The notes under the pieces are model-generated. The model was given only the letters and a program-made list of their open reading frames with translations, ran no database searches and had not been told where the DNA came from. Source: Candidatus Vecturithrix granuli (GTDB taxonomy: Bacteria; Moduliflexota; Moduliflexia; Moduliflexales; Moduliflexaceae). From it: a stretch of DNA of 52,959 bases. The stretch spans positions 1 to 52,959 of the forward strand of contig DF820479.1 of NCBI GenBank assembly GCA_000739535.1, given 5' to 3'. Both the position numbers and the translations under genes were made by a program. Positions 1-7,757 of the stretch are shown one piece after another. Numbering within the stretch: position 1 is the stretch's first letter; each line of letters opens with the position of its first letter.

Positions 1-75
1 TCAGGGCGTTGCCCTGATGCGATGACCTCATCGCACTCCTGTGTCCTGGACACTGTTCCGACATTCACCACTACC
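1..75. repeat. Palindrome-cluster repeat R0, cut by window start
   Basis: Three perfect short hairpins follow each other: TCAGGGC/GCCCTGA (1-7/11-17), TGCGATGA/TCATCGCA (18-25/28-35) and GTGTCC/GGACAC (41-46/48-53). The second runs straight into CACTCCT (34-40), the same closing sequence used by the repeat at 4186-4236, where the matching AGGAGTG lies before the first hairpin; here that left arm would lie outside the window. CCACTACC at 68-75 matches the right end of the small mobile element seen at 25254 and 35289, but with the left part missing this cannot be confirmed. The kinase gene begins 48 bases later. Confidence 0.6.
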
Positions 76-122
76 CAGAGAGCTTCTGATGCTCGTGAAG
101 GATAAGGAGAAACCTCTGCCGT

Positions 123-2006
123 ATGAATAATAGTCATCTTCTTAACCAACGCTACGAAATCAAAGAGACTCTGGGGCATGGGGGATTTACGACGACCTAT
201 CGCGCGTTTGATCGGGAATCTCAACGAGAGTGCGCCATAAAATGCCTGTCGTTCAGAAAAATCGAGGATTGGAAGACCCTGGAACTGTTTGAACGGGAGG
301 CTAAAGTGCTCAGGAATCTGGATCATCCCCAGATCCCCAGATACCTTGATTTTTTTACGTATGAAACCGAGCACGATACTGAATTTTATCTGGTTCAGGA
401 ATATGTCCAGGGCAAAAGCCTGGCGCAATTGATTCAGGAAGGCCGACATTTTACGGAACGCGAAGTACTCAAGATCGCAAGCGGGATTGCGCGTGTCCTG
501 GAATATCTTCACAGTTTTTCTCCTCCGCTTATTCATCGAGATATTAAACCGGGCAATATCCTGGTTTCGGACTTCAAACGGGCATTTTTAATTGATTTTG
601 GTTCTGTACGCGATACTATGCTCGATGACATTTACTCCTCCAGAGGAATGCCTACAATCGTAGGCACATTCGAATATATGCCCATCGAACAGGCCGAGGG
701 TCGGGCAGTTCCGGCTTCTGACATCTACTCTCTCGGCATGACCCTGATCACAGTGCTTTCGCATCAAAGTCCTGCATCTATGGACAGGCAGAATTTACGC
801 ATTGATTTTCGTCCCCACGTCAATATCTCGCCAGGGTTTGCCGCCATTCTCGATCGTATGGTCGAACCAGACTGGCATCATCGTTATCAACACGCTTCTG
901 AGTTACGACGGGATTTGGAAGGTCTCCTGGGCGGATTACGCACGGCGACGGCCGCCAGTTCAAAACCATCCTTTTCAATGAAATGGACGGCAGCTCTGCT
1001 GTCTTTTGTCCTCTTTTTGGCTCTTGGGATTGGGAGTTACCGGTTTCTATCCGTTTCAAAATCCCCTGTTCAATCGGAAATGCCTGTCACGCAGTTATCT
1101 ACGCCAAAGCCTTCGATGACACCGCCAATTCCAATGGTTTCGAAAACCCCGGCGCAGCCTGAGATGCCTGTCACGCAACCCTCCACGCCAAAGCCGATAG
1201 TTACTCAATCAATGCCAACTGTCATCGCACAACCTGCAAGGCCGCTGTTTAGCCCAACTCCCGAGGCAACCCCAACGCCACAGGCGACAAGTACTCCTCT
1301 GCCGGTTGCCACGCCAACGCCCTACAGTGCTCCTCTGCCAAAAGTCGTTCGTCCATCTACCGATAAAATTCGGCTTGATCTTTATCGGGATTTCAGTTAT
1401 GTGCCCGAAGGCTGGCCGATGGGTTTATCTGTAGGACAAACCTCGGCAGGCGGTTTGAGTGCCCTGCCGTATGAACGCCTCCTCCGTGAGCCGAATTATC
1501 GTTCGCGTCAGGTTCTCTATGGCTATTTGCCGCTGGGCAATGGGCCTGATCAGCAGATTAGTTTTGTCCTGGATGAACTTGACCGCCCAAATTGGATAGC
1601 CTATGTGGATCGTAATAATAACGAAGACCTGACAGATGACGGCGGCCCATATCATAATGAAGGCACAGGGATATTTGCTGTCAGTAGCAGCGTGATGATA
1701 GAAATCCTCACATCCTCCGGCAAACTCACACAGCCTTATGATCTCTGGATGTGGGTTGTGGCAGACCAGCAGAGCGCCAGATTTTATGCCCGGTGTCACT
1801 ATGCTGCAAAACTCTTCATAGATAACCGTCTCTATGATATGATTGCGTTTGAACAGTTTGAGCATAATGGACTCTATCGCGAAAGCGGCATCTGGATTGA
1901 TTTAAACCAGGATCAACACCTTGATGAAACCCGGGAGCACTTTTCAGACGGTGATGTTGTTTCCATAGGTTCCAGGGCGTTTCAACTCGAACTTTTATAC
2001 CCCTGA
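123..2006 (+). CDS. Membrane-anchored Ser/Thr protein kinase (PknB-like)
   Basis: The N-terminal 270 residues are a complete eukaryotic-type kinase domain: glycine loop LGHGGFTTTY (18-26), ATP-binding Lys40 in CAIKC, catalytic HRDIKPGN with Asp140, and DFG with Asp158. One membrane segment spans about 288-307. A long Pro/Thr linker (about 315-410, TPTP repeats) then leads to a C-terminal domain of about 220 residues that should lie outside the cytoplasm. This domain contains two Asp-rich loops, DRNNNEDLTDD and DLNQDQHLDE, which resemble EF-hand/dockerin calcium loops. It probably phosphorylates cytoplasmic proteins in response to an external signal; ligand and targets are unknown. AAGGAG lies 13 bases before the ATG, farther than usual, so the start is likely but not certain. 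No partner gene is adjacent on this strand. Confidence 0.92.
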   Translation: MNNSHLLNQRYEIKETLGHGGFTTTYRAFDRESQRECAIKCLSFRKIEDWKTLELFEREAKVLRNLDHPQIPRYLDFFTYETEHDTEFYLVQEYVQGKSLAQLIQEGRHFTEREVLKIASGIARVLEYLHSFSPPLIHRDIKPGNILVSDFKRAFLIDFGSVRDTMLDDIYSSRGMPTIVGTFEYMPIEQAEGRAVPASDIYSLGMTLITVLSHQSPASMDRQNLRIDFRPHVNISPGFAAILDRMVEPDWHHRYQHASELRRDLEGLLGGLRTATAASSKPSFSMKWTAALLSFVLFLALGIGSYRFLSVSKSPVQSEMPVTQLSTPKPSMTPPIPMVSKTPAQPEMPVTQPSTPKPIVTQSMPTVIAQPARPLFSPTPEATPTPQATSTPLPVATPTPYSAPLPKVVRPSTDKIRLDLYRDFSYVPEGWPMGLSVGQTSAGGLSALPYERLLREPNYRSRQVLYGYLPLGNGPDQQISFVLDELDRPNWIAYVDRNNNEDLTDDGGPYHNEGTGIFAVSSSVMIEILTSSGKLTQPYDLWMWVVADQQSARFYARCHYAAKLFIDNRLYDMIAFEQFEHNGLYRESGIWIDLNQDQHLDETREHFSDGDVVSIGSRAFQLELLYP

Positions 2007-2022
2007 AAGGTTCAATTAAGTT

Positions 2023-2130
2023 CTGGCGATCAATCGCCAGTCTCAAAGCTCAAGGACGCTCAAGCGTCCTCCACAGACTTGAAGCGGGTTTCAGCCTGCT
2101 TGCGCTTTGAGACCGGCCATTGATGGCTGG
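2023..2130. repeat. Palindrome-cluster repeat R1
   Basis: Four hairpins occur in 108 bases: CTGGCGAT/ATCGCCAG (2023-2030/2033-2040), GGACGCT/AGCGTCC (2054-2060/2063-2069), AAGCGGG/CCTGCTT (2082-2088/2095-2101, one G-T pair) and CCGGCCAT/ATGGCTGG (2113-2120/2123-2130). The middle two are enclosed by an outer stem TCTCAAAGC/GCTTTGAGA (2041-2049/2104-2112), which gives a three-way-junction shape. The repeat at 33781 has the same order and much of the same sequence. It lies between the convergent kinase and transglutaminase-like genes. The rest of the gap, 2131-2302, holds nothing I can support. Confidence 0.8.
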
Positions 2131-2302
2131 AGCTTTTCCTAGGGATAAATTCCCAGGAAGGCTACGATTTTTTCAGGCCGCGCCAGATGCCAAGAGACCC
2201 CATCGCGATTGAAGGCAGACTGACGGTCAACAGGCCGCGTAAGCCTTCAATTTCGATCTGGGCGTTCATATCGGAAAACGCGATAGAGCGCGAACTACGA
2301 AC

Positions 2303-3178
2303 TTATCTGGTACTGGGGTAAATCTCACTCATGGCTTTCGCATGGATTCTCGAAGACCAGAGCGCAAATCCAATTGCGAATAACATCAAGCCGTTTCCTG
2401 CCCAAAAATTTCCGTTCAGGGATATAGCCTCACTCTCCATGGCCTGATGCGCCCAATCTTTCAAGAGCAAAAATCCGACCAGCCCCGTGATTGTCATCCC
2501 TAAAAAGTGTGTGAGATTTTTCGCAGGATGATACAACAGGATGATCGCCGTAAAGAACAGAATCAGATGACGGATGGCCGGAAAATCGGCAATATAAATC
2601 GCAGTGCTGCCCAAAAGCAGTTGCAGTGACGGCAATGTCACGACTAATTTATCTCCTTCGCGCCTGATCGTTTTTTCCGTATCCGGCCCCATCAGTTCAT
2701 AGTCCTCTACTTCAACCCAGATATGACGCACATTCCCAGCCAGCCGGGCAGATTCGAATCCCCGCGCACGTAAAATACTTGCCGCCAGAATCGCACGTCC
2801 GTCGCAATCTTCCTGTTGAAGTTCCCATACCTGCTGCGCCGTTGGCCAGAAATCAATATTGCCCCAGGTCTCCCAATCATACGCGTATTTAATGTGACGA
2901 TACACATAGGATTGCACCGTGAGAAATTCCTGGCGCGGAGTATGCTCTTTCTGTTCCAACAGCAGATCAATTTCTCGATTGATGGCCTCTAGTCCAGGAA
3001 AATCTGCCTGAATCAGCGCATCCATCTGAAAATAGTTTTCAAGTTGTTTGACAAACAAACCGGGACGAGGGTATAATACCAGAAACAGAACGCCTCCAAA
3101 TAAGCCGATTTTTAAGAGCAATCGCTGCCAGAACGGAAGACGAGCGGTTTTTTCCCAGAAAATCATGAAACGACGCAT
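2303..3178 (-). CDS. Membrane transglutaminase-like protein
   Basis: This 291-residue protein has one hydrophobic segment near the N terminus (about 21-38), a soluble central domain, and three hydrophobic segments at the C terminus (about 200-280). The central domain looks like the transglutaminase/cysteine-protease fold: a W-x-x-QQ-E-DCDGRA block with the candidate nucleophile Cys, followed by RHIWVEVED with the candidate His and an acidic residue. Such domains act as peptidases or amide-bond transferases on peptides or the cell wall; the substrate here is unknown. It starts 24 bases after the last ATPase gene of the peptide transporter and is probably the last gene of that operon. There is no clear ribosome site before the first ATG; the ATG at codon 5 is an alternative. 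Confidence 0.7.
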   Translation of the reverse strand: MRRFMIFWEKTARLPFWQRLLLKIGLFGGVLFLVLYPRPGLFVKQLENYFQMDALIQADFPGLEAINREIDLLLEQKEHTPRQEFLTVQSYVYRHIKYAYDWETWGNIDFWPTAQQVWELQQEDCDGRAILAASILRARGFESARLAGNVRHIWVEVEDYELMGPDTEKTIRREGDKLVVTLPSLQLLLGSTAIYIADFPAIRHLILFFTAIILLYHPAKNLTHFLGMTITGLVGFLLLKDWAHQAMESEAISLNGNFWAGNGLMLFAIGFALWSSRIHAKAMSEIYPSTR

Positions 3179-3202
3179 AGATGGGTCGGCCCCTCAAACT
3201 CG

Positions 3203-4180
3203 CTATTCATACAGATGGCAGGCGACAAAATGCTGCTGCCCATGCTCGTGAAGCCGTGGTTCTACTTGATCGCACGAATCCATGCGGTGCGGGCAGCGAG
3301 GATGGAACCGGCATCCTGTGGGCGGATTCATGGGACTGGGAATTTCTCCCTTGAGAATCATACGTTTTTTGTCCGCTCTGGGATTCGGCGATGGAATGGC
3401 GGAAAGTAATGCTTGTGTATATGGATGTTTCGGATTGCTATACAGGTCATGATAGGAGGCAATTTCAACCAATTTTCCCAGATACATCACAAGAATACGG
3501 TCGCACAGATGTTCTACAATCGAAAGATCATGGCTGATAATAATATACGAGAGATGGAATTGCGCCTGAAGATCGAGCAGCAGATTAATGATCTGCGCCT
3601 GAATGGAGACATCCAGGGCTGACACAGGTTCATCCCCGATAATCACTTCCGGATCCAGACATAAGGCCCGGGCGATCCCAATGCGCTGACGCTGTCCGCC
3701 GCTGAACTGGTGCGGATAACGCGTCTGGTGTTCCGGTTTTAAGCCCACAATTTCAAGCAGGTGTGCAATGCGTTCTTTCTGTTCGGCTCCCTGATAACGA
3801 CCGTGAATATTCATGGGTTCAGCGAGCGTTTGGTATAAGGTCATGCGCGGATTCAACGAAGAATAAGGATCTTGAAAAATGATTTGCAGTTTTTGGCGCA
3901 GGGGCTTCATTTGCGCATCCGTCATGCCGGCCAGATTCTGTCCCTGAAAAAGCACCCTACCCCCGGTCGGCTCAACCAGGCGTAAAATGGCAAATCCTGT
4001 CGTCGTCTTTCCACAGCCGCTTTCGCCCACAATGCCTATGATTTCCCCTTTGTGAAGGGTAAAGGATACTCCATCAACCGCATGCACATAACTCGCCGTG
4101 CGAGCCAGAATACCTTTTTTGATCGGAAAATGTACCTCTAAATTTTGAACATTCAACAGTTCTTCCACAGTCGCTCCCAT
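3203..4180 (-). CDS. Peptide ABC transporter ATPase (DppF/OppF type)
   Basis: One of two ATPases that power the peptide importer encoded upstream. It has Walker A GESGCGKTT, signature SGGQRQRIGIARAL, Walker B VIIGDEPVSALD and the switch His in IIISHDLS. The C-terminal extension carries CRFHPRCPHRMDSC, the Cys-containing tail typical of oligopeptide/dipeptide transporter ATPases. Length (325 aa) is normal. The ATG has no ribosome site; a GTG four codons later (4168) has GGGAG five bases upstream, so the protein may start with VEELLNVQN. It is separated from its partner ATPase gene by 140 bases filled with tandem palindromic repeats, unlike the tight overlaps elsewhere in this operon. Confidence 0.93.
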   Translation of the reverse strand: MGATVEELLNVQNLEVHFPIKKGILARTASYVHAVDGVSFTLHKGEIIGIVGESGCGKTTTGFAILRLVEPTGGRVLFQGQNLAGMTDAQMKPLRQKLQIIFQDPYSSLNPRMTLYQTLAEPMNIHGRYQGAEQKERIAHLLEIVGLKPEHQTRYPHQFSGGQRQRIGIARALCLDPEVIIGDEPVSALDVSIQAQIINLLLDLQAQFHLSYIIISHDLSIVEHLCDRILVMYLGKLVEIASYHDLYSNPKHPYTQALLSAIPSPNPRADKKRMILKGEIPSPMNPPTGCRFHPRCPHRMDSCDQVEPRLHEHGQQHFVACHLYE

Positions 4181-4185
4181 ATATC

Positions 4186-4330
4186 AGGAGTGTCAAAGCT
4201 CTGCTTTGACAGCGAAAGCAGAGCTTTCGCACTCCTCAAGCTATTCTAACAGCGAAAGCAGAGCTTTCGCACTCCTCAAGCTGTTCTAACAGCGAAAGCA
4301 GAGCTTTCGCACTCCTCAAGTTATTCTGCA
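4186..4330. repeat. Palindrome repeat R5 with 40-bp tandem triplication
   Basis: An outer stem AGGAGTG/CACTCCT (4186-4192/4230-4236) encloses two hairpins: GTCAAAGC/GCTTTGAC (4192-4199/4203-4210, loop TCT) and GCGAAAGC/GCTTTCGC (4212-4219/4223-4230, loop AGA). The two hairpin cores are reverse complements of each other. A 40-bp unit holding the second hairpin and the sequence after it is repeated three times (4211-4250, 4251-4290, 4291-4330). The copies are nearly identical. The third overlaps the stop codon of the DppD-type gene (4321-4323), so the array begins exactly at the end of that gene. In the transcript it forms serial hairpins between the two ATPase genes. Confidence 0.88.
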
Positions 4331-5310
4331 TACAGCCAGCACCGGACGCTGTGCTGCGGTGCTGGCCGGGATAATTCAGGAATTTTTTCGCGGCAGATGT
4401 TCATCACATTCGGACAACGTGGATGAAAGCTGCACCCTGGCGGCAGTTGATAGGAATTAGGAACGTTACCGGAGATTTCCTGAAGCCGTCGCCGCCCTTG
4501 TTGGGTGCGTTCGCCGATCTTTGGGATAGAGCGCAGCAATCCTTGCGTATAAGGATGTTTCGGATCGTCAAAAATCGCTTCGGTTCCACCTTCTTCCACC
4601 ACTCTACCGGCATACATGACGATCACCCGTTGCGAAATTTCGGCAATCACGCCGAGATCGTGCGTAATCATCATAACAGATGCGCCGAAATCCTCTTTGA
4701 GTTGAAAAATCAAATCCAGAATCTGGGCCTGAATAGTCACATCCAGGGCAGTTGTTGGCTCGTCAGCAATCAAGATTTCGGGATGACAGGCCAGGGCCAT
4801 GGCGATCATGGCGCGTTGCCGCATCCCGCCAGACAACTGGTGCGGATACTCACGCGCCCGTTTTTCCGGAGCCGGAATCTGCACTTTTCTCAGAATATCC
4901 ACGACTCGCTCCCAACTGGTTTGCTTGCTGAGATGCTCATGAGTCATATACATTTCCGCAATTTGATTTCCGATAGTATAAACCGGGTTTAGCGAGGTCA
5001 TCGGTTCCTGAAAAATCATGGAAATGCGCTTCCCGCGAATGGCTTTCATCCGTTTTTCTGAGATTTTCAGCAGATCGATCCCATCAAAGAAAATCTGTCC
5101 GTGCGCGATCTTTCCAGGAGGTTCTTTGACCAGACGCATAATTGATTGGGCTGTGACGCTTTTGCCGCAGCCCGACTCGCCGACAATGCCGAGCGTTTCT
5201 TTGCGATCCAGGGTGAACGACACGTCATTCACCGCCAGCGCAAGCCCGTCAAACGTATGAAATTGAGTTTTTAACTCCTGAACTTCAAGCAGGTGCTGCG
5301 AGTGATTCAC
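4321..5310 (-). CDS. Peptide ABC transporter ATPase (DppD/OppD type)
   Basis: This is the second ATPase of the peptide importer. It shows Walker A GESGCGKSVTA, signature LSGGMRQRAMIAMAL, Walker B ILIADEPTTALD, switch His in MMITHDLG, and the C-terminal CSFHPRCPNVMNIC motif of the family. At 329 aa it is full length. Translation starts at GTG (5310) with GGGAG six bases upstream, and the start overlaps the stop of the amidohydrolase by four bases (GTGA), indicating translational coupling. It should pair with the DppF-type ATPase to form the nucleotide-binding heterodimer beneath the two permeases. Confidence 0.94.
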   Translation of the reverse strand: MNHSQHLLEVQELKTQFHTFDGLALAVNDVSFTLDRKETLGIVGESGCGKSVTAQSIMRLVKEPPGKIAHGQIFFDGIDLLKISEKRMKAIRGKRISMIFQEPMTSLNPVYTIGNQIAEMYMTHEHLSKQTSWERVVDILRKVQIPAPEKRAREYPHQLSGGMRQRAMIAMALACHPEILIADEPTTALDVTIQAQILDLIFQLKEDFGASVMMITHDLGVIAEISQRVIVMYAGRVVEEGGTEAIFDDPKHPYTQGLLRSIPKIGERTQQGRRRLQEISGNVPNSYQLPPGCSFHPRCPNVMNICREKIPELSRPAPQHSVRCWLYAE

Positions 5311-6899
5311 GATGAACTCCCTGAGTTGTGATACGCGATTTCTCCGTCAATGATCGTCATTTCTACGGTGACAGCAGACCATTCGTGTGGATCAATCTGA
5401 AAAAGATCCTGGTTCAGAATGGTCACGTCTGCCCATTTTCCGGGTGCAAGGGACCCTAATTGCTGCTCCCGGTGAAACACCCAGGCGTACTGGTGCGTGT
5501 AGCCTGTGATCGCCTCTTCTAAAGTCAAACGTTGTTCAGGATGCCAGCCTCCTGATGGTTCTCCTTCAGGCGTCTGGCGAGTGACAGCGGCCTGAATTCC
5601 TGCCAGAGGGTTACATAATTCAACCGGCATATCCGAACTGAACTGGGTCGGAATGCCATGTTGGAAAAAGCTTTTGAGCGCATACGCATAGCGGCAGCGT
5701 TCAGGTCCCCACTTTTTATCGGCCATCTCCCAATCAGACACAATAAAAGGCGGCTGCGGCGAGGCTGTGATCTGTAATTCCAGAAAACGGTCGAGATCTT
5801 GAGGCCGGAAGAGTTGGACATGTTCAAGGCTGTCGCGTCGGGGGCCTGGATATACTTTGCGAGCGGCGCCAATCGCGTCTAGCGCATTGCTTACAGCTTT
5901 GTCGCCAATTGTATGAATTGCCACATCACAGCCGTAACTATAGGCCAATTCAACCTTCTCGCGCAATTCTTCGACGCTCAAATAGGCCAGCCCATAATCC
6001 CCAGGTTTATGCAGATAGGGTTCATGCAGCAGCGCGGTATCTGAACCCAGCGAGCCATCGGCAAAGAGTTTGGCCTGACCAAACCACAACCGGTCGCTGC
6101 CATAGCCTGGAACAATTCCGCGCGTAGCCGCTTCTGCTAATTCTTCAGGCGCGAGTAAATGATAAATCCGCAATTTGAGCTGTTCTTCCTGATCAAGTTC
6201 TTGCAACGCCTCCCATTGCTCCAGATGTTCCATGGAACGCACACTGGTGACGCCGGCTCGCAAAACTTCCTGTTGTGCAGCTAAAGCAGCTTTTTTGCGT
6301 TGTTCCAGGGATGCGGGAGGAATGTGCGCTTCAATCAACTCTCTGGCTTCACGTATCAAACCGGTCGGTTCTCCCGAAACATCTTTGTCAATTTTTCCTC
6401 CCGGGGGTTGCGGCGTATCACGTGTAATTCCTGCAATCTTCAACGCCAGCGAATTCACCCAGATGCTATGGCCACAAATCCGGATCATGAGCATTGGATT
6501 TTCAGGAGCCAGATCATCCAAATCGTGGCGGGTGGGTTCACGTCCTTCTTCCCAGAGATGATGATTCCAACTCCGCCCGATAATCCACTCGCCAGGGCGA
6601 TAGGATGCAACGGTGTCGCGTATTTTGCGGCGACAGGCAGCCAGTGAGGTTTCATTGCGCAGATCAACCCATTGCAAGTTCAAGCCATAAGTTAGAAAAT
6701 GAGTATGGGCGTCAACAAACCCGGGCGTGATGAGCCGTCCCGGAAGCTCCAGAATTTCCGCCTGGCTGCGGGTAGCTTGCCTCACTTCGGTGTTTGTTCC
6801 GATTGTGACAACGTGCTGATCTTGAATACACAACGCTTCAGCCCAGGGACAGGCAGGTTCACCGGTAAAGATACGAGCAGATAAAATCGTCAGATCCAT
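5307..6899 (-). CDS. Amidohydrolase family 3 (YtcJ-like)
   Basis: This 530-residue metal-dependent hydrolase of the amidohydrolase superfamily has the metal-binding GFVDAHTHF block near residue 65. Further landmarks are a Lys in the AKLFADGSLGSD segment, later His residues in AIHTIGDKA and SLEHVQLF, and an Asp in QFSSDMPVEL. The C terminus has the small beta-sandwich returning segment (GSLAPGKWADVTILN) usual in the family. Related enzymes cleave N-substituted formamides or other amide bonds; the substrate here is unknown. I place the start at the ATG at 6899 because AAAGGAG lies six bases upstream. The gene sits inside the transporter operon between a permease and an ATPase, so it probably acts on an imported compound, in the cytoplasm since no signal peptide is visible. 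Confidence 0.88.
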   Translation of the reverse strand: MDLTILSARIFTGEPACPWAEALCIQDQHVVTIGTNTEVRQATRSQAEILELPGRLITPGFVDAHTHFLTYGLNLQWVDLRNETSLAACRRKIRDTVASYRPGEWIIGRSWNHHLWEEGREPTRHDLDDLAPENPMLMIRICGHSIWVNSLALKIAGITRDTPQPPGGKIDKDVSGEPTGLIREARELIEAHIPPASLEQRKKAALAAQQEVLRAGVTSVRSMEHLEQWEALQELDQEEQLKLRIYHLLAPEELAEAATRGIVPGYGSDRLWFGQAKLFADGSLGSDTALLHEPYLHKPGDYGLAYLSVEELREKVELAYSYGCDVAIHTIGDKAVSNALDAIGAARKVYPGPRRDSLEHVQLFRPQDLDRFLELQITASPQPPFIVSDWEMADKKWGPERCRYAYALKSFFQHGIPTQFSSDMPVELCNPLAGIQAAVTRQTPEGEPSGGWHPEQRLTLEEAITGYTHQYAWVFHREQQLGSLAPGKWADVTILNQDLFQIDPHEWSAVTVEMTIIDGEIAYHNSGSSS

Positions 6900-6914
6900 G
6901 TACAACTCCTTTCA

Positions 6915-7757
6915 TTACCCTTCTTGATAAATGGTATGGGGGTCGAGAAAATCTCGCAACCCATCGCCAAAGAGATTCAAGCCTAAAACCGTGATAAAAA
7001 TTGCCAGCCCTGGAAAAATCGAAATCCAGGAGGCCGTAAAAAATTGATCGCGGGCAGTCGCTAGCATTCCGCCCCAACTTGGGATTGGCGGTTGTGTTCC
7101 TAACCCTAAAAATGAGAGCGCCGCTTCAATCAGGATAGCCTGAGCAACTCCCAGAGTCGCAATAATCAGAATCGGACCCATGATATTCGGCAAAATTTGG
7201 GTCGCCATGATCCGAACCCGGTTGTAGCCGAGGGCTTTAGCGGCTTTCACATAATCCAGGGAACGCGTGAATAATACCTGGGAACGGGTGATACGACAGG
7301 TATAAGACCAGTTGGTAAATCCCAGGGCTAAAAATACATTGATCAGACCGGGTCCAAGCAATGCCATGATGGCAAGCGCAAAAATAATCGAAGGGATCGC
7401 CAGCATCACATTTGTCAGTCCCATGATCAAGTCATCCCACCATTTTCCAAAAAATCCTGCGGTCAATCCCAAACAGACCCCGATAATTGAGTTGAGCGTC
7501 TGACTAATCAAGCCGACGGCCAGAGAAATCCTGGCTCCGTAAATGATGCGTGAGAGCACGTCGCGCCCCTGACTGTCTGTACCAAGCCAAAATTGAGTCC
7601 CTGGTGGTTCTTCGGCGTATAATAAATTGGCGTCATCAATCGGGTGATACGGAGCAAGCCAAGGAGCAAACACCGCCATCCCGATCACAATCAGGACAAT
7701 AAGCCCCCCAATGACTAAACTTTTGCGTGCCAGAATTTTTTTGAGCGTTCGTTTCAT
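6915..7757 (-). CDS. Peptide ABC transporter permease (DppC/OppC type)
   Basis: This 280-residue inner-membrane subunit begins with a cytoplasmic start and a first transmembrane helix (about 13-33), followed by the extracytoplasmic segment HPIDDANLLYAEEPPGTQFW and LGTDSQGRDVLSRIIYGAR, which are typical of DppC/OppC proteins. The ATPase-coupling loop is present as AAKALGYNRVRIMATQILPN (about 168-187). It forms the translocation channel with the DppB-type permease. Its ATG overlaps the stop of that gene by four bases (ATGA, 7754-7757), and the amidohydrolase follows 15 bases after its stop. Confidence 0.94.
   Translation of the reverse strand: MKRTLKKILARKSLVIGGLIVLIVIGMAVFAPWLAPYHPIDDANLLYAEEPPGTQFWLGTDSQGRDVLSRIIYGARISLAVGLISQTLNSIIGVCLGLTAGFFGKWWDDLIMGLTNVMLAIPSIIFALAIMALLGPGLINVFLALGFTNWSYTCRITRSQVLFTRSLDYVKAAKALGYNRVRIMATQILPNIMGPILIIATLGVAQAILIEAALSFLGLGTQPPIPSWGGMLATARDQFFTASWISIFPGLAIFITVLGLNLFGDGLRDFLDPHTIYQEG

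Noticed and set aside
68-75. CCACTACC as the right end of a third MITE-B
   Set aside because: The left part would lie outside the window, the adjacent sequence does not match the two complete copies, and an 8-mer alone can occur by chance.
2162-2269. 35-codon minus-strand frame with a hydrophobic C-terminal half
   Set aside because: There is no ribosome-binding site and no known family; the length is compatible with chance. It is adjacent to the transglutaminase-like gene but in no way linked to it.
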